Origin: Oceanibaculum nanhaiense
GTDB lineage: Bacteria; Pseudomonadota; Alphaproteobacteria; Oceanibaculales; Oceanibaculaceae
Direction: 5' to 3'
Length of the DNA: 64,000 nt
Assembly (NCBI RefSeq): GCF_002148795.1
Contig: NZ_MPOB01000003.1
Coordinates: 1 to 64,000, forward strand
The notes beneath the pieces were generated by a model. It worked only from the letters and a program-made list of their open reading frames with translations. It was not told where the DNA came from and searched no databases. Of this stretch, positions 28,401-37,095 are shown piece by piece. Position 1 is the first letter of the stretch. Each line of letters opens with the position of its first letter. The translations under genes and the position numbers were made by a program.

Positions 28401-29279
28401 ATGTCGCTTGCCGAGTCCCCGTCCCTGCCCGAAGAAGAGAGCTGGCCGCCCGCCGAGCCGGCCTATGTCATCGTGGTTGGCAACGAGAAGGGTGGCTCCG
28501 GCAAGTCCACCACCGCCATGCACATCATCGTCTCGCTGCTGCGCGACGGCTATGAAGTCGGCTCGCTGGACCTGGACGCCCGGCAGGGCACGCTGACGCG
28601 CTACATCAACAACCGGCGGCGGTCAGCGGCCAACGGCGAAAACCTCCCCCTGCCCCGCCACCAGTTCCTGCAGCCCAGCGAATTGCCGACACGGTCGGAG
28701 GCCGAGACCGAGGACCGGGAGCGATTCGACCAGCTGTTCGCCGAAATGCGCGTGCTGTGCGACTTCGTGGTGATCGATACGCCGGGCGCCAACACCTATC
28801 TCGGTCGACTGGCGCATTCCCACGCCGACACGCTGGTCACCCCGATGAATGACAGCTTCCTCGATCTCGACATGCTGGCGACCGTCGATGGCACGGGCCG
28901 GAACATCGAGAAACTGTCGGTCTATAGCGAAATGGTGTTCGAGCAGCGCAAGGCGCGCATGCAGCGCGACCGCAGCTCGATCGACTGGGTGGTGATGCGC
29001 AACCGGCTGTCCAACCTGAACGCCCGCAACAAGCAGGACATCGCCGACGTGATGAACGCACTGACCCGCCGCGTCGGCTTCCGCATGGCGCCGGGCATCA
29101 GCGAGCGGGTGATCTACCGCGAATTGTTTCCGCGCGGCCTGACCATGCTGGACCTGCTGGAAGCCGGCGAGAGCGCCAGCATGTCGCATCTGGCGGCCCG
29201 GCAGGAAGTCCGCGCGCTGGTCGAGGCGCTGGGCCTGCCGGAGCGTTTGCCCAAGCAACAGCGCCGCGCCGCTGAGTAA
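28401..29279 (+). CDS. mipZ: MipZ-type ParA ATPase, division-plane positioning
   Basis: 292 aa. The deviant Walker A motif GNEKGGSGKSTTAMH is near residues 30-44; the two lysines that support ParA/MinD dimer formation are both present. The switch region has DLDARQGTLTRYINNRR near 58-74, where MipZ proteins keep the DLDxRQ pattern; ParA proteins proper differ. MipZ binds ParB near the chromosome origin and inhibits FtsZ ring assembly close to the poles in Caulobacter. Role here is inferred by family. ParB is not in the window. Confidence 0.9.
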   Translation: MSLAESPSLPEEESWPPAEPAYVIVVGNEKGGSGKSTTAMHIIVSLLRDGYEVGSLDLDARQGTLTRYINNRRRSAANGENLPLPRHQFLQPSELPTRSEAETEDRERFDQLFAEMRVLCDFVVIDTPGANTYLGRLAHSHADTLVTPMNDSFLDLDMLATVDGTGRNIEKLSVYSEMVFEQRKARMQRDRSSIDWVVMRNRLSNLNARNKQDIADVMNALTRRVGFRMAPGISERVIYRELFPRGLTMLDLLEAGESASMSHLAARQEVRALVEALGLPERLPKQQRRAAE

Positions 29280-29382
29280 CCTGCCGCACACCTTCTGCTT
29301 CGGCCCTGGGCTTGGGGTGGAAGTTTGGCCCGCCGCACCAACATAATGGAAAGCGGAATTCCCGGTGGAATGGCGGAGCTTC

Positions 29383-30111
29383 ATGGTTTCCGACAAGACG
29401 AAACTGCCCGATACGGACAATAAGGCGCTGTCCAGCCAATCGCAGGTGGACGCCTTCCTGCAACGCATCGCGGCCACCCCGAAGCCGGTGCCGCAGGGTG
29501 GGCGCGGCCGGCTGATCTTCGCCATGGATGCCACCGCAAGCCGGCAACCAAGCTGGGACACTGCCTGCCAGATCCAGGGCGAGATGTTCCGCGAAACGGC
29601 GGCGCTCGGCGGGCTCGACATCCAGCTCGCCTATTATCGCGGCTTCCATGAATTCGACGCCAGCCCGTGGCTGTCCGACACCGACACGCTGCTGGGCCGG
29701 ATGACGGCGGTGCAGTGCCGGGGCGGACAGACCCAGATCGACCGGCTGCTGCACCACACGATCGCCGAGACCAAACAGCGCAAGGTGCAGGCGCTGGTGT
29801 TCGTCGGTGACTGTTTCGAGGAGGATATCGACCGGGTCTGCCAGACCGCCGGGGCGCTGGGCCTGCTGGGCGTGCCCGCCTTCCTGTTCCATGAGGGTGG
29901 CGAGCCGGCCGCGCGCCGCGCCTTCGAGGAGATCGCCCGGCTGACCAAGGGCGCATACTGCCCGTTCGATGCCTCCAGCGCGCAGCAGCTGCGCGACCTG
30001 CTGTCCGCCGTCGCAGTCTATGCCGCCGGCGGGTATCGGGCGCTGGAATCCTACGGCAAGCGCAAGGGCGGGGCCGCACTGATGCTGACAAGCCGGCTGG
30101 GACGGGCGTAA
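29383..30111 (+). CDS. VWA-like domain protein of unknown function
   Basis: 242 aa from the ATG at 29383; GGAG lies about 6 bp upstream. The central part resembles a von Willebrand A fold: LIFAMDATASRQ near residues 46-57 corresponds to the MIDAS motif DxSxS (here DxTxS), and a strand LVFVGDCFEED near 150 may carry the second metal-contact region. A C-terminal helical part follows. No signal peptide. It is transcribed toward the J-domain gene, with its stop 9 bp before that start, so both are probably translated from one message. The function is unknown. Confidence 0.8.
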   Translation: MVSDKTKLPDTDNKALSSQSQVDAFLQRIAATPKPVPQGGRGRLIFAMDATASRQPSWDTACQIQGEMFRETAALGGLDIQLAYYRGFHEFDASPWLSDTDTLLGRMTAVQCRGGQTQIDRLLHHTIAETKQRKVQALVFVGDCFEEDIDRVCQTAGALGLLGVPAFLFHEGGEPAARRAFEEIARLTKGAYCPFDASSAQQLRDLLSAVAVYAAGGYRALESYGKRKGGAALMLTSRLGRA

Positions 30112-30120
30112 AACCGGGCG

Positions 30121-30840
30121 ATGCCATATCTCATCCTCGGCCTTGCCCTGCTTATCGGATTGCTGCTGGCCGCACGCTGGCTGACCGGCGCCGACCCGAA
30201 GAAAGTCGCCAACGCGCTGAAATGGTTCGGCGCCGTCCTGCTGGTGGCGGCCATCGGCATTCTGTTCGTGCGTGGACAGTTGGGCTATCTGATCGCGCTC
30301 GCCGGCGGCCTGGTGCCCTTCATCTGGCGCTGGCGCAGCATCCTGCAAAGCGTGCGCAACGCCGCCAAGGCAGCGCAGGGGCCGTCCCAGGGCCAAAGCT
30401 CGGAGATTGTCACGCGGCTGCTTTCCATGCGCCTCGACCATGACAGCGGCGAGATGCATGGCCATGTCCTCGAAGGGCAGTTCCGCAACCGCTCGCTGGA
30501 TACGCTGAGCCATACCGAGATGGCCGCACTGCTGAGCGAGTGCCACGCCGCCGACGCGCAATCGGCGCAGGTGCTGGAAGCCTATCTCGACCGTATGCAC
30601 GGACCGGACTGGCGCGCGGATTTCGGCGCGGAAGGCACGGCGGAGGCGGCGCAAGCCAGCGGGCCGATGACGCCCGATCAGGCCCGCGAGATTCTGGGGC
30701 TGGCGCCCGGTGCCACGCCGGAGGAAATCCGCGAGGCGCACAAGCGGCTGATGATGGCAAACCACCCGGACCATGGCGGCTCCACCTACCTCGCCGCGCA
30801 GATCAACCGCGCAAAGGACGTGCTGCTGGGGAAGAAGTAG
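30121..30840 (+). CDS. Membrane-anchored J-domain protein resembling Pam18/Tim14
   Basis: 239 aa. Two hydrophobic segments (about 1-18 and 38-74) put the rest in the cytosol or periplasm with a C-terminal J domain (about 185-239). The J domain has the HPD motif in NHPDHGGS near residue 214, then TYLAAQINRAKDVLL. This NHPD-GGS-YLA-IN-AKD pattern is the signature of mitochondrial Pam18/Tim14 and its alphaproteobacterial relatives, and differs from DnaJ. J domains stimulate the ATPase of Hsp70. The membrane-anchored J-protein role here is inference. It follows the VWA-like gene. Confidence 0.9.
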   Translation: MPYLILGLALLIGLLLAARWLTGADPKKVANALKWFGAVLLVAAIGILFVRGQLGYLIALAGGLVPFIWRWRSILQSVRNAAKAAQGPSQGQSSEIVTRLLSMRLDHDSGEMHGHVLEGQFRNRSLDTLSHTEMAALLSECHAADAQSAQVLEAYLDRMHGPDWRADFGAEGTAEAAQASGPMTPDQAREILGLAPGATPEEIREAHKRLMMANHPDHGGSTYLAAQINRAKDVLLGKK

Positions 30841-30851
30841 CCCGCCGCCCG

Positions 30852-31055
30852 CTATGCAATGATGTCGGGCAGCAGCTCGGATTCCACGCGCAGGATCTGG
30901 TCCTTCAGGATCAGCTTGCGCTTCTTCAGCCGCTGCAGCTTGATCTGGTCGAACGGCGCCTGCTCGGACAGGCGGGCGATTACCTCGTCAAGGTCACGGT
31001 GCTCGGTACGCAGCTCTTCGAGCCGCTCCTTTAGGCGATCTTCATCTTCGCTCAT
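30852..31055 (-). CDS. YdcH/DUF465 family small protein
   Basis: 67 aa from the ATG at 31055, chosen because MSEDEDRLKERL begins an all-helical, highly charged sequence. A LKRLKKRKLxLKDQI-like pattern is visible in the second half (about residues 40-55). This is typical of the DUF465 family, short coiled-coil-like proteins of unknown function. It is convergent with the J-domain gene and has a divergent neighbour, the 6-phosphofructokinase gene. Confidence 0.85.
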   Translation of the reverse strand: MSEDEDRLKERLEELRTEHRDLDEVIARLSEQAPFDQIKLQRLKKRKLILKDQILRVESELLPDIIA

Positions 31056-31167
31056 GGCTGGCGCAAATCCAAATCGGTGCCGGCGACGGCGTCCCCTCTG
31101 TCGCCGCGGCCCTACTTTCTGCTTTATTGCCAGAGTCCTGACCGCAGGAAAAGGGTAAGCTTCACCT

Positions 31168-32250
31168 ATGAGCAAGAAACATATCGGTATCCTGACCAGC
31201 GGCGGCGATTGCGCCGGCCTCAATGCCTGTATCCGCGCCGTCACGCTGCATGCCTGCCTCGGCCATGGCTGGCGCGTGACCGGCATCCGCTACGGCACGG
31301 CGGGGCTGATGCACAGCCCGCCGCAGACCCTGCCGCTGACCCCGGAACTGTTCGACACCAGCTATCTGCGCCGGGCCGGCACGCTGCTGGGCTCGGTGAA
31401 TACCGGCAACCCGTTTGCCTTCCCGATGCCGGATGGCAGCCGCAAGGACCGCTCGGAAGAAGTGATAGCCGGCTACCGGTCGCTGGGGCTGGACGCGCTG
31501 ATCGGCATTGGCGGCGATGGCAGCCTCGCCATCCTGCGCCGGCTGGCGCAGCAGGGCGGCATCCCCTTCGTCGGGATTCCCAAGACCATCGACAATGATG
31601 TGGCCCAGACCGAAAACGCGCTGGGCTACGCCACCGCCGTGCAGGTCGCCATCGAGGCGCTGGACCGGTTGCAGCCGACGGCGGCCAGCCACGACCGCGT
31701 GATGGTGCTGGAGGTGATGGGCCGCGATGCCGGCCATATCGCGCTGAATGCCGGTATTTCCGGCGGCGCCGACGTGATCCTGATCCCGGAAATTCCCTAC
31801 TCCATGGAAAAAGTGGCGGAAAAGGTGAAGGCGATCCGCGCCGGGGGACGGAACTTCGCCCTCATCATCGTCGCCGAGGCCGTGAAGACCGAAGGCGGAG
31901 TGGCCATGATGCGCGACCTTGGGCGCGGCGAGACCCGCTATGGCGGTATCGGCCATTATATCGGCGAGGCGGTGGAAAAGCTGACCGGGGCGGAGGTGCG
32001 CGTGACCGTTCTGGGCCATGTGCAGCGCGGCGCCGAGGCGGTGCCACAGGATCGGCTGCTGGCCAGCGTGTTCGGCGCGCATGCGATCGACATGGTGGCG
32101 GCCGGCCGGTTCGACCGGATGGTGGCCTGGCAGAACCGCGATACGGTCGAGGTGCCGCTGGCGGACATCGTCGATAAATCGCATTGCGTCGATCCCCATG
32201 GCGTGATGGTGGAGACCGCCCGGCAGCTTGGCATCTCCTTCGGGGATTAG
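31168..32250 (+). CDS. pfkA: 6-phosphofructokinase
   Basis: 360 aa. The N-terminus GILTSGGDCAGLNACIR binds the nucleotide. GIGGDGSLAI near residue 110 has Gly where PPi-type enzymes have Asp, which suggests ATP as phosphoryl donor. The catalytic segment GIPKTIDND near 135 has Lys, as in PPi-type and some actinobacterial ATP-type enzymes; the pair therefore gives a mixed signal. The enzyme phosphorylates fructose 6-phosphate in the cytosol. Many alphaproteobacteria lack this step, so it matters for glycolysis here. A GTG-start gene begins 3 bp after its stop. Confidence 0.9.
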   Translation: MSKKHIGILTSGGDCAGLNACIRAVTLHACLGHGWRVTGIRYGTAGLMHSPPQTLPLTPELFDTSYLRRAGTLLGSVNTGNPFAFPMPDGSRKDRSEEVIAGYRSLGLDALIGIGGDGSLAILRRLAQQGGIPFVGIPKTIDNDVAQTENALGYATAVQVAIEALDRLQPTAASHDRVMVLEVMGRDAGHIALNAGISGGADVILIPEIPYSMEKVAEKVKAIRAGGRNFALIIVAEAVKTEGGVAMMRDLGRGETRYGGIGHYIGEAVEKLTGAEVRVTVLGHVQRGAEAVPQDRLLASVFGAHAIDMVAAGRFDRMVAWQNRDTVEVPLADIVDKSHCVDPHGVMVETARQLGISFGD

Positions 32251-32252
32251 GC

Positions 32253-32744
32253 GTGTCTTCCCCGCCTCTGCCCCCAACCCCCGATTTCTGGTCCTTCTCG
32301 CTGGATTTCTATGGCCGCCCCGGCGTGGCGGAGGCCTGTCTGGAACTGCAGGAGCGGCACGGGCTGGATGTGAATCTGGTGCTCTATTGCTGCTGGCGCG
32401 GCGATGTCCTTAGCGAGGCGCAGATCGAGGCCGCCATCGCGCTGACCGCCCCCTGGCGCGCGGAGATCGTACAGCCCCTGCGTGCCCTGCGCCGTCGGCT
32501 GAAGCCCGGCTTCCCGCCCTTCCCCGAGGCCGAGGTACAGGGTTTGCGCAAGCGCATCGCCGATGCCGAACTGGAAGCCGAAAGGCTGCAGCAGCAGGCG
32601 CTGGACGCGCTGGCAAGAAACGAAGGGCCAATTCTCTTGCCCTCCCGGCAGGCGGCAACAGCCAATCTGATGCTGCTGGCGGCGCTTTGCCAGGCAGGAG
32701 ACAGCACCGGTGCGCTCGAACAGCTGGCCGGCCATCTCGACTGA
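32253..32744 (+). CDS. TIGR02444 family protein
   Basis: 163 aa from a GTG start at 32253, two bases after the pfkA stop. The N-terminus reads FWSFSLDFYGRPGVAEACL near residues 9-27, which is the signature of the TIGR02444 (DUF2390) family, followed by a NLVLYCCWRGD segment and helical regions rich in Ala and Leu. The family has no known function. It lies in the pfkA transcription unit and ends 14 bp before the SOS box of the next gene. Confidence 0.8.
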   Translation: MSSPPLPPTPDFWSFSLDFYGRPGVAEACLELQERHGLDVNLVLYCCWRGDVLSEAQIEAAIALTAPWRAEIVQPLRALRRRLKPGFPPFPEAEVQGLRKRIADAELEAERLQQQALDALARNEGPILLPSRQAATANLMLLAALCQAGDSTGALEQLAGHLD

Positions 32745-32758
32745 CGCCACGCATATTT

Positions 32759-32773
32759 GTTCTATATTTGTTC
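32759..32773 (+). promoter_or_regulatory. Predicted LexA box (SOS operator)
   Basis: GTTC-TATATTT-GTTC matches the alphaproteobacterial LexA box GTTC-N7-GTTC exactly. It lies about 50 bp upstream of the Y-family polymerase ATG, next to a run of T residues. This is the position expected for LexA repression of a damage-inducible polymerase. Binding is inferred from the motif. Confidence 0.85.
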
Positions 32774-32821
32774 TTTTTGTGCTAGACCTGCTTGTCCGAT
32801 ATCCCCGGACGAGATGCCCCC

Positions 32822-34093
32822 ATGCTGCCGCGCACGCCCTATCTGAAATGGCTGTTTCTCGACCTGAACGCCTATTTCGCCAGCGTCGAGCAACAGGCGC
32901 ATCAGCGCCTGCGCGGCCGTCCCGTTGGCGTGCTGCCGCTGCAGTCGGAAACCACCTGCATCATTGCCGCCAGCTATGAGGCCAAGGCCCGCGGTGTGAA
33001 GACCGGCACGCCGGTGTGGGAGGCCCGCCGGCTGTGCCCCGGCATCGTTCTGGTACCGGCCCGGCACGAACTCTATGTCGATTATCACCACCGAATCCTG
33101 AAGGAGATCAACAATCACATCCCGGTCTCCCGCGTCGGCTCCATCGACGAGATGGCCTGCGAACTGCTGGGCGACGAGCGCGAACCGGAAAAAGCCCTCG
33201 CCCTCGCGCGCCGGCTGAAGCGCGGCTTGCTGGACAATGTCGGGGAATGCCTGCGCTGTTCCATCGGCATCGCGCCCAGCCGCTTCGCCGCCAAGGTGGC
33301 CAGCGACATGCAGAAGCCGGACGGGCTGGTGCTGATCCGGCCGGAAGAGCTGCCGGAGCGGTTCTTCGGCCTGGAACTGCGCGACCTCGCCGGGATCGGC
33401 CCCAACATGGAACGCCGGCTGAACGCCGCCGGTGTCCATTCGGTGCGCGCGCTGACCGCGCTGCAGCCCAAGCATGCCCGGAAAATCTGGGGCAGCGTGG
33501 CCGGTGAACGCTTCTGGTACGGGCTGCACGGCGTCGATATCCCGGAAGCGCCGCCGGCGGCCAAACGCTCCATCGGACACAGCCGCATCCTGCCGCCCGC
33601 CATGCGCGCGCCGGATGAGGCGCGGCAGGTCGCCCGCCGGCTGCTGGCCAAGGCGGCCGGGCGGCTGCGGCGCTACGGGCTGACCGCCTCGGCGCTGGCC
33701 TGCTCGGCGCGGCTGGAAACCGGGCTGCGCTGGGGTGGAGAAACCCGCCTGGAGGCGACACAGGACAGCTTCGCCCTGCTGGCCGCCTTCGAGACGCTGT
33801 GGCGCGACTACAGACCGGTCGGCGGCAGCGGTCGCGTGAAGAAGGTCTCGGTCATGCTGCTGGGGCTGGCGCCGCTGGAACAGCAGACACCCGACCTGTT
33901 CGCCGCCGCCGAGCCGGGCCGGCAGCAGCGCCAGCAGATCCGCTCCAGGCTGGCCGGCGCCCTGGACCGGCTGAACGGCAAATACGGGTCCGACACGGTG
34001 ACGCTGGGGCTGCTGCCCAAGATCGGGCTGGAATATGCCGGCGCCAAGGTTGCCTTCACCCGCATCCCCGACCCGGAGGAGTTCAGCGAGTGA
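32822..34093 (+). CDS. Y-family DNA polymerase (DinB/UmuC-like)
   Basis: 423 aa from the ATG at 32822; a TTG 30 bp upstream is possible too. Catalytic residues are visible: DLNAYFASVEQ near residue 15, the AASYEAKARGVKTG segment near 49 and SIDEMACEL near 111. A helix-hairpin-helix (DLAGIGPNMERRL) is near 193, and a little-finger-like domain follows. It would copy damaged DNA. The alphaproteobacterial imuA-imuB-dnaE2 cassette is absent here, so this is a single polymerase gene, more like DinB than ImuB. The SOS box upstream predicts damage induction. It ends 10 bp before the convergent chemoreceptor stop. Confidence 0.9.
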   Translation: MLPRTPYLKWLFLDLNAYFASVEQQAHQRLRGRPVGVLPLQSETTCIIAASYEAKARGVKTGTPVWEARRLCPGIVLVPARHELYVDYHHRILKEINNHIPVSRVGSIDEMACELLGDEREPEKALALARRLKRGLLDNVGECLRCSIGIAPSRFAAKVASDMQKPDGLVLIRPEELPERFFGLELRDLAGIGPNMERRLNAAGVHSVRALTALQPKHARKIWGSVAGERFWYGLHGVDIPEAPPAAKRSIGHSRILPPAMRAPDEARQVARRLLAKAAGRLRRYGLTASALACSARLETGLRWGGETRLEATQDSFALLAAFETLWRDYRPVGGSGRVKKVSVMLLGLAPLEQQTPDLFAAAEPGRQQRQQIRSRLAGALDRLNGKYGSDTVTLGLLPKIGLEYAGAKVAFTRIPDPEEFSE

Positions 34094-34103
34094 GCCTCAT
34101 ATC

Positions 34104-35555
34104 TTATATCTTGTAGGCGACGCGGACCCCGCCCCAATGCCGCCCGCGCACGAAGATCGGCGCCGAGCAATCCTTCATCATCGCGAACTGCCCGCCGCCC
34201 ATATCGCGGCGGTAGGTCTGCAGCAGGAAAAGCGCCGTGCTGCGGCCGGCGGCCAGCCCGACCCTGTCGTTGAACATGCGCCGGTTGCGGCAATTGGCGG
34301 CGTTCCAGGTCGGGTCGCTGCTTTGGGGCTGCGAGAATTTCTTGTTATGCGTCGGCAGATAGCCATTCTCGTCCACGCTGGCACAGAACACGATGCGGCT
34401 GTCGCTGGTTGCCACCGGCTCCTGGATCGGCGGCAGCACCTTGTCGGTAAACAGGGTGAAGCGCGTCATGAATTGCTGCGGATTGCTGCCGGAAACCGGC
34501 TTGTAGTCGCGGTCGAACAGATCAGCTTCGGTGATCTCGCCGGCCGCCAGGCCAGCCTCATAGGCCTCGCCGATGCGCCGTGCCGCCTCCTTCGCCATGT
34601 CGATGAAGGGCGTGTCCAGCGTCTCGATGCCGGCCCCGGCGGTAATGCCGATCAGGCTTTCGGTGACGGTGACCAGCTTGTCGATCCGTTCCCGCGCCTT
34701 GCCGAGATCCTGACTTGAATGCTCGACATCGGCCGCGACCTCGTCGATGGCGTCAAGGAACCGCCCGCAGCTCTCGTCGATCTCCCCGGCCGAGGCGGTG
34801 ATGACCGAGGTTTCATTGCCGACGCTGGAGATCGCCTCGCCCACACCGGCCATTACCTGGCCGATGGAGGATGCCCCCTCCCGCACCGAATCGGCCTTGG
34901 CGGCGGCGGATTCGCTGCGGTCGATCAGCTGCTCGGACTCCGCGGCAAGCTGGGTCAGGGTGACGTTGATGTCCTGCGTCGCCGTGGCGGTCTGCCCGGC
35001 CAGCTGCTTCACCTCGGCGGCGACAACGGCGAAGCCCTTGCCGGCATCGCCCGCCCGCGCCGCCTCGATGGAGGCGTTCAGTGCCAGAAGGTTGGTCTGC
35101 TTGGCGATGGTGGCAATCTCCTGCGCGACAGTACCGACCTTAGCCAGCGCCTCGCGCAGCCCATTCACCTGGGCATGGATGTCTGCCACCGCCGTCACCA
35201 GATCCTGAATGTCACGAATCGAGGCGCCGATCCGGTCGCGCGAATCGGCGATCTGCCGCGCGGCCCCGTCGGTTACCTCGGAGACGCTGCGCGCCACCGC
35301 CGCGACCTTCTGGTTCTGCGCGGCCATGTCGCCCGCCGCTGTCCTGATGTCGGAAAAGACCTCGGCCTCGCGCCGGACGCGCGAATCCACATCGGTGACG
35401 CTGCCGGAAATATCGGCGATCTCAATCCCCAGATCGCCGACCTGCTCGGCAATCTTCTGCAAGGCATCGCGTTCGATCTGTCCCGCAGTGCCCCCGCCTG
35501 CATCACCAAGACGGCGCTCCATCAAGGTGGCCGCCTCTCCTTCATTTGCACTCAT
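34104..35555 (-). CDS. Soluble methyl-accepting chemotaxis protein with a C-terminal sensory region
   Basis: 483 aa with no membrane segment. Methylation helices and the signalling tip occupy the middle; the tip segment [21 protein letters not shown] near 145-167 is intact and flanked by predicted helical bundles. The C-terminal 150 residues form a separate domain with [15 protein letters not shown]-like and [12 protein letters not shown] motifs, resembling the terminal part of sensor domains in some soluble chemoreceptors; its ligand is unknown. It would report to CheA/CheW in the cytosol. It is convergent with the Y-family polymerase and probably has its own promoter in the A+T-rich gap 35556-35672. 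Confidence 0.87.
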   Translation of the reverse strand: MSANEGEAATLMERRLGDAGGGTAGQIERDALQKIAEQVGDLGIEIADISGSVTDVDSRVRREAEVFSDIRTAAGDMAAQNQKVAAVARSVSEVTDGAARQIADSRDRIGASIRDIQDLVTAVADIHAQVNGLREALAKVGTVAQEIATIAKQTNLLALNASIEAARAGDAGKGFAVVAAEVKQLAGQTATATQDINVTLTQLAAESEQLIDRSESAAAKADSVREGASSIGQVMAGVGEAISSVGNETSVITASAGEIDESCGRFLDAIDEVAADVEHSSQDLGKARERIDKLVTVTESLIGITAGAGIETLDTPFIDMAKEAARRIGEAYEAGLAAGEITEADLFDRDYKPVSGSNPQQFMTRFTLFTDKVLPPIQEPVATSDSRIVFCASVDENGYLPTHNKKFSQPQSSDPTWNAANCRNRRMFNDRVGLAAGRSTALFLLQTYRRDMGGGQFAMMKDCSAPIFVRGRHWGGVRVAYKI

Positions 35556-35672
35556 TTTCCCTGTTGCCCCATTTTTTTGTTGTGGGTGCTCAAGAATAAC
35601 AGAGAAATGTTAATAAAGTGTCAGTCTAATATAAGAAGTAAGCAGAACAGACAAGTGAACGGAACAGCACGG

Positions 35673-37073
35673 CTAGAAGCTGGGCGGCTCCATCCCGACG
35701 GCGCGCAACGCATCGCCCAGCGCCTGCTTCAGCCGGGCCAGGCCGGCCTCATCCTTCGCTTCGCAGCGGGCCACCAGAACATCCTGGGTGTTGGAGGCAC
35801 GCAGCAGCCACCAGCCATCCGCCGTCTTCACCCGCACGCCATCGACATCGTTAACCTCGACGCCGGACTGCCCCTTCAGCCATTCCTTGACCTCACCCGC
35901 GACCTTGAACTTGCGCTCCTCGGCGCAGGGGAAGCGCAGCTCAGGCGTGTTCATCATTTCCGGCAGCGTATCGCGCATCTCGGCCAGGCTCTGGTCGCCG
36001 TTCGACAGAATCTCGATCAGCCGGATCGCCGCGTAGAGCGCGTCATCGAAGCCGTAATAATGATCGGCATAGAAGATATGGCCGCTCATTTCGCCGGCGA
36101 GCGGCGCCTTCACCTCCTTCATCTTGGTCTTGATGAGGGAATGGCCGGTGCGCCACATCAGCGGCACGCCGCCGGCCCTGGCAATCTCGTCATAGAGCGA
36201 CTGGCTGGCCTTCACATCGGCGATGATCGTCGCCCCCGGCCGTTCGGCAAGCACGGCGCGCGCCAGCACGATCATCAGCTGGTCACCCCACAGGATGCGG
36301 CCCTGCCCGTCGATCACGCCAATCCGGTCGCCATCGCCATCCAGCGCGATGCCGAGGTCGGCCTTGTGCTCGGCCACCGCCTCCATCAGCTGTTCCAGAT
36401 TTTCCGGCACGGTCGGGTCGGGGTGATGGTTCGGGAAGGTGCCATCCACCTCGACATTCAGCAGCACATGGCTGGAGGGCAGACGCATGCAGATTTCGTT
36501 CACCAGCGGGCCGCCAGCGCCATTGCCGCTGTCCCAGACGATCTTCAGCTGCTTGCCTTCGCGATAGTCGCGCATCATCCGGTCGGCATATTCCTGCACG
36601 ATGTCATGCCGGCTGACCGCGCCCGTGCCGCTCTCGAAATCGCCGCTGGCCGCCAGGGCGCCCAGGCGCTGGATATCGTCACCGAAGAACGGATCGTGCC
36701 CCAGCATCATCTTGAAACCGTTATAGTCCGGGGGGTTGTGCGACCCGGTCAGCATGATGCCGCCATCGGTATGCAGGTGATAGACGGAGAAATACAGCAT
36801 CGGCGTCGGCCCCATGCCGATCCGCCGGACATCGACGCCGCTGGCCGACAGCCCTTCGACCAGGGCTGCTTCCAGCATCGGCGAGCTGAGCCGCCCGTCA
36901 TAGCCGACCGCGACCGACTTGCCGCCCTTGCGCCGCACCAGCGTGCCGAAGGCGCGGCCGATGGCGCGCGCATCCTCCGCGGAGAGCGTCTTGCCGACGA
37001 TGCCGCGAATATCGTACTCGCGCAGGATGGTGGGATCGAAATTGTGCCCGGTCGTGTCAGCCGTATCGGTCAT
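35673..37073 (-). CDS. Phosphomannomutase/phosphoglucomutase
   Basis: 466 aa from the ATG at 37073. The catalytic phosphoserine is in [17 protein letters not shown] near residue 118. The metal-binding loop [11 protein letters not shown] is near 256, and the C-terminal phosphate loop is near 420 ([18 protein letters not shown]). The enzyme interconverts 6-phospho and 1-phospho forms of mannose or glucose. Being upstream in the ugd-galU set, it likely serves sugar nucleotide production for envelope polysaccharide. The ugd gene starts 22 bp upstream on the same strand. Confidence 0.95.
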   Translation of the reverse strand: MTDTADTTGHNFDPTILREYDIRGIVGKTLSAEDARAIGRAFGTLVRRKGGKSVAVGYDGRLSSPMLEAALVEGLSASGVDVRRIGMGPTPMLYFSVYHLHTDGGIMLTGSHNPPDYNGFKMMLGHDPFFGDDIQRLGALAASGDFESGTGAVSRHDIVQEYADRMMRDYREGKQLKIVWDSGNGAGGPLVNEICMRLPSSHVLLNVEVDGTFPNHHPDPTVPENLEQLMEAVAEHKADLGIALDGDGDRIGVIDGQGRILWGDQLMIVLARAVLAERPGATIIADVKASQSLYDEIARAGGVPLMWRTGHSLIKTKMKEVKAPLAGEMSGHIFYADHYYGFDDALYAAIRLIEILSNGDQSLAEMRDTLPEMMNTPELRFPCAEERKFKVAGEVKEWLKGQSGVEVNDVDGVRVKTADGWWLLRASNTQDVLVARCEAKDEAGLARLKQALGDALRAVGMEPPSF

Positions 37074-37095
37074 GAAGGCGTGCCTTCCTTTTTCT

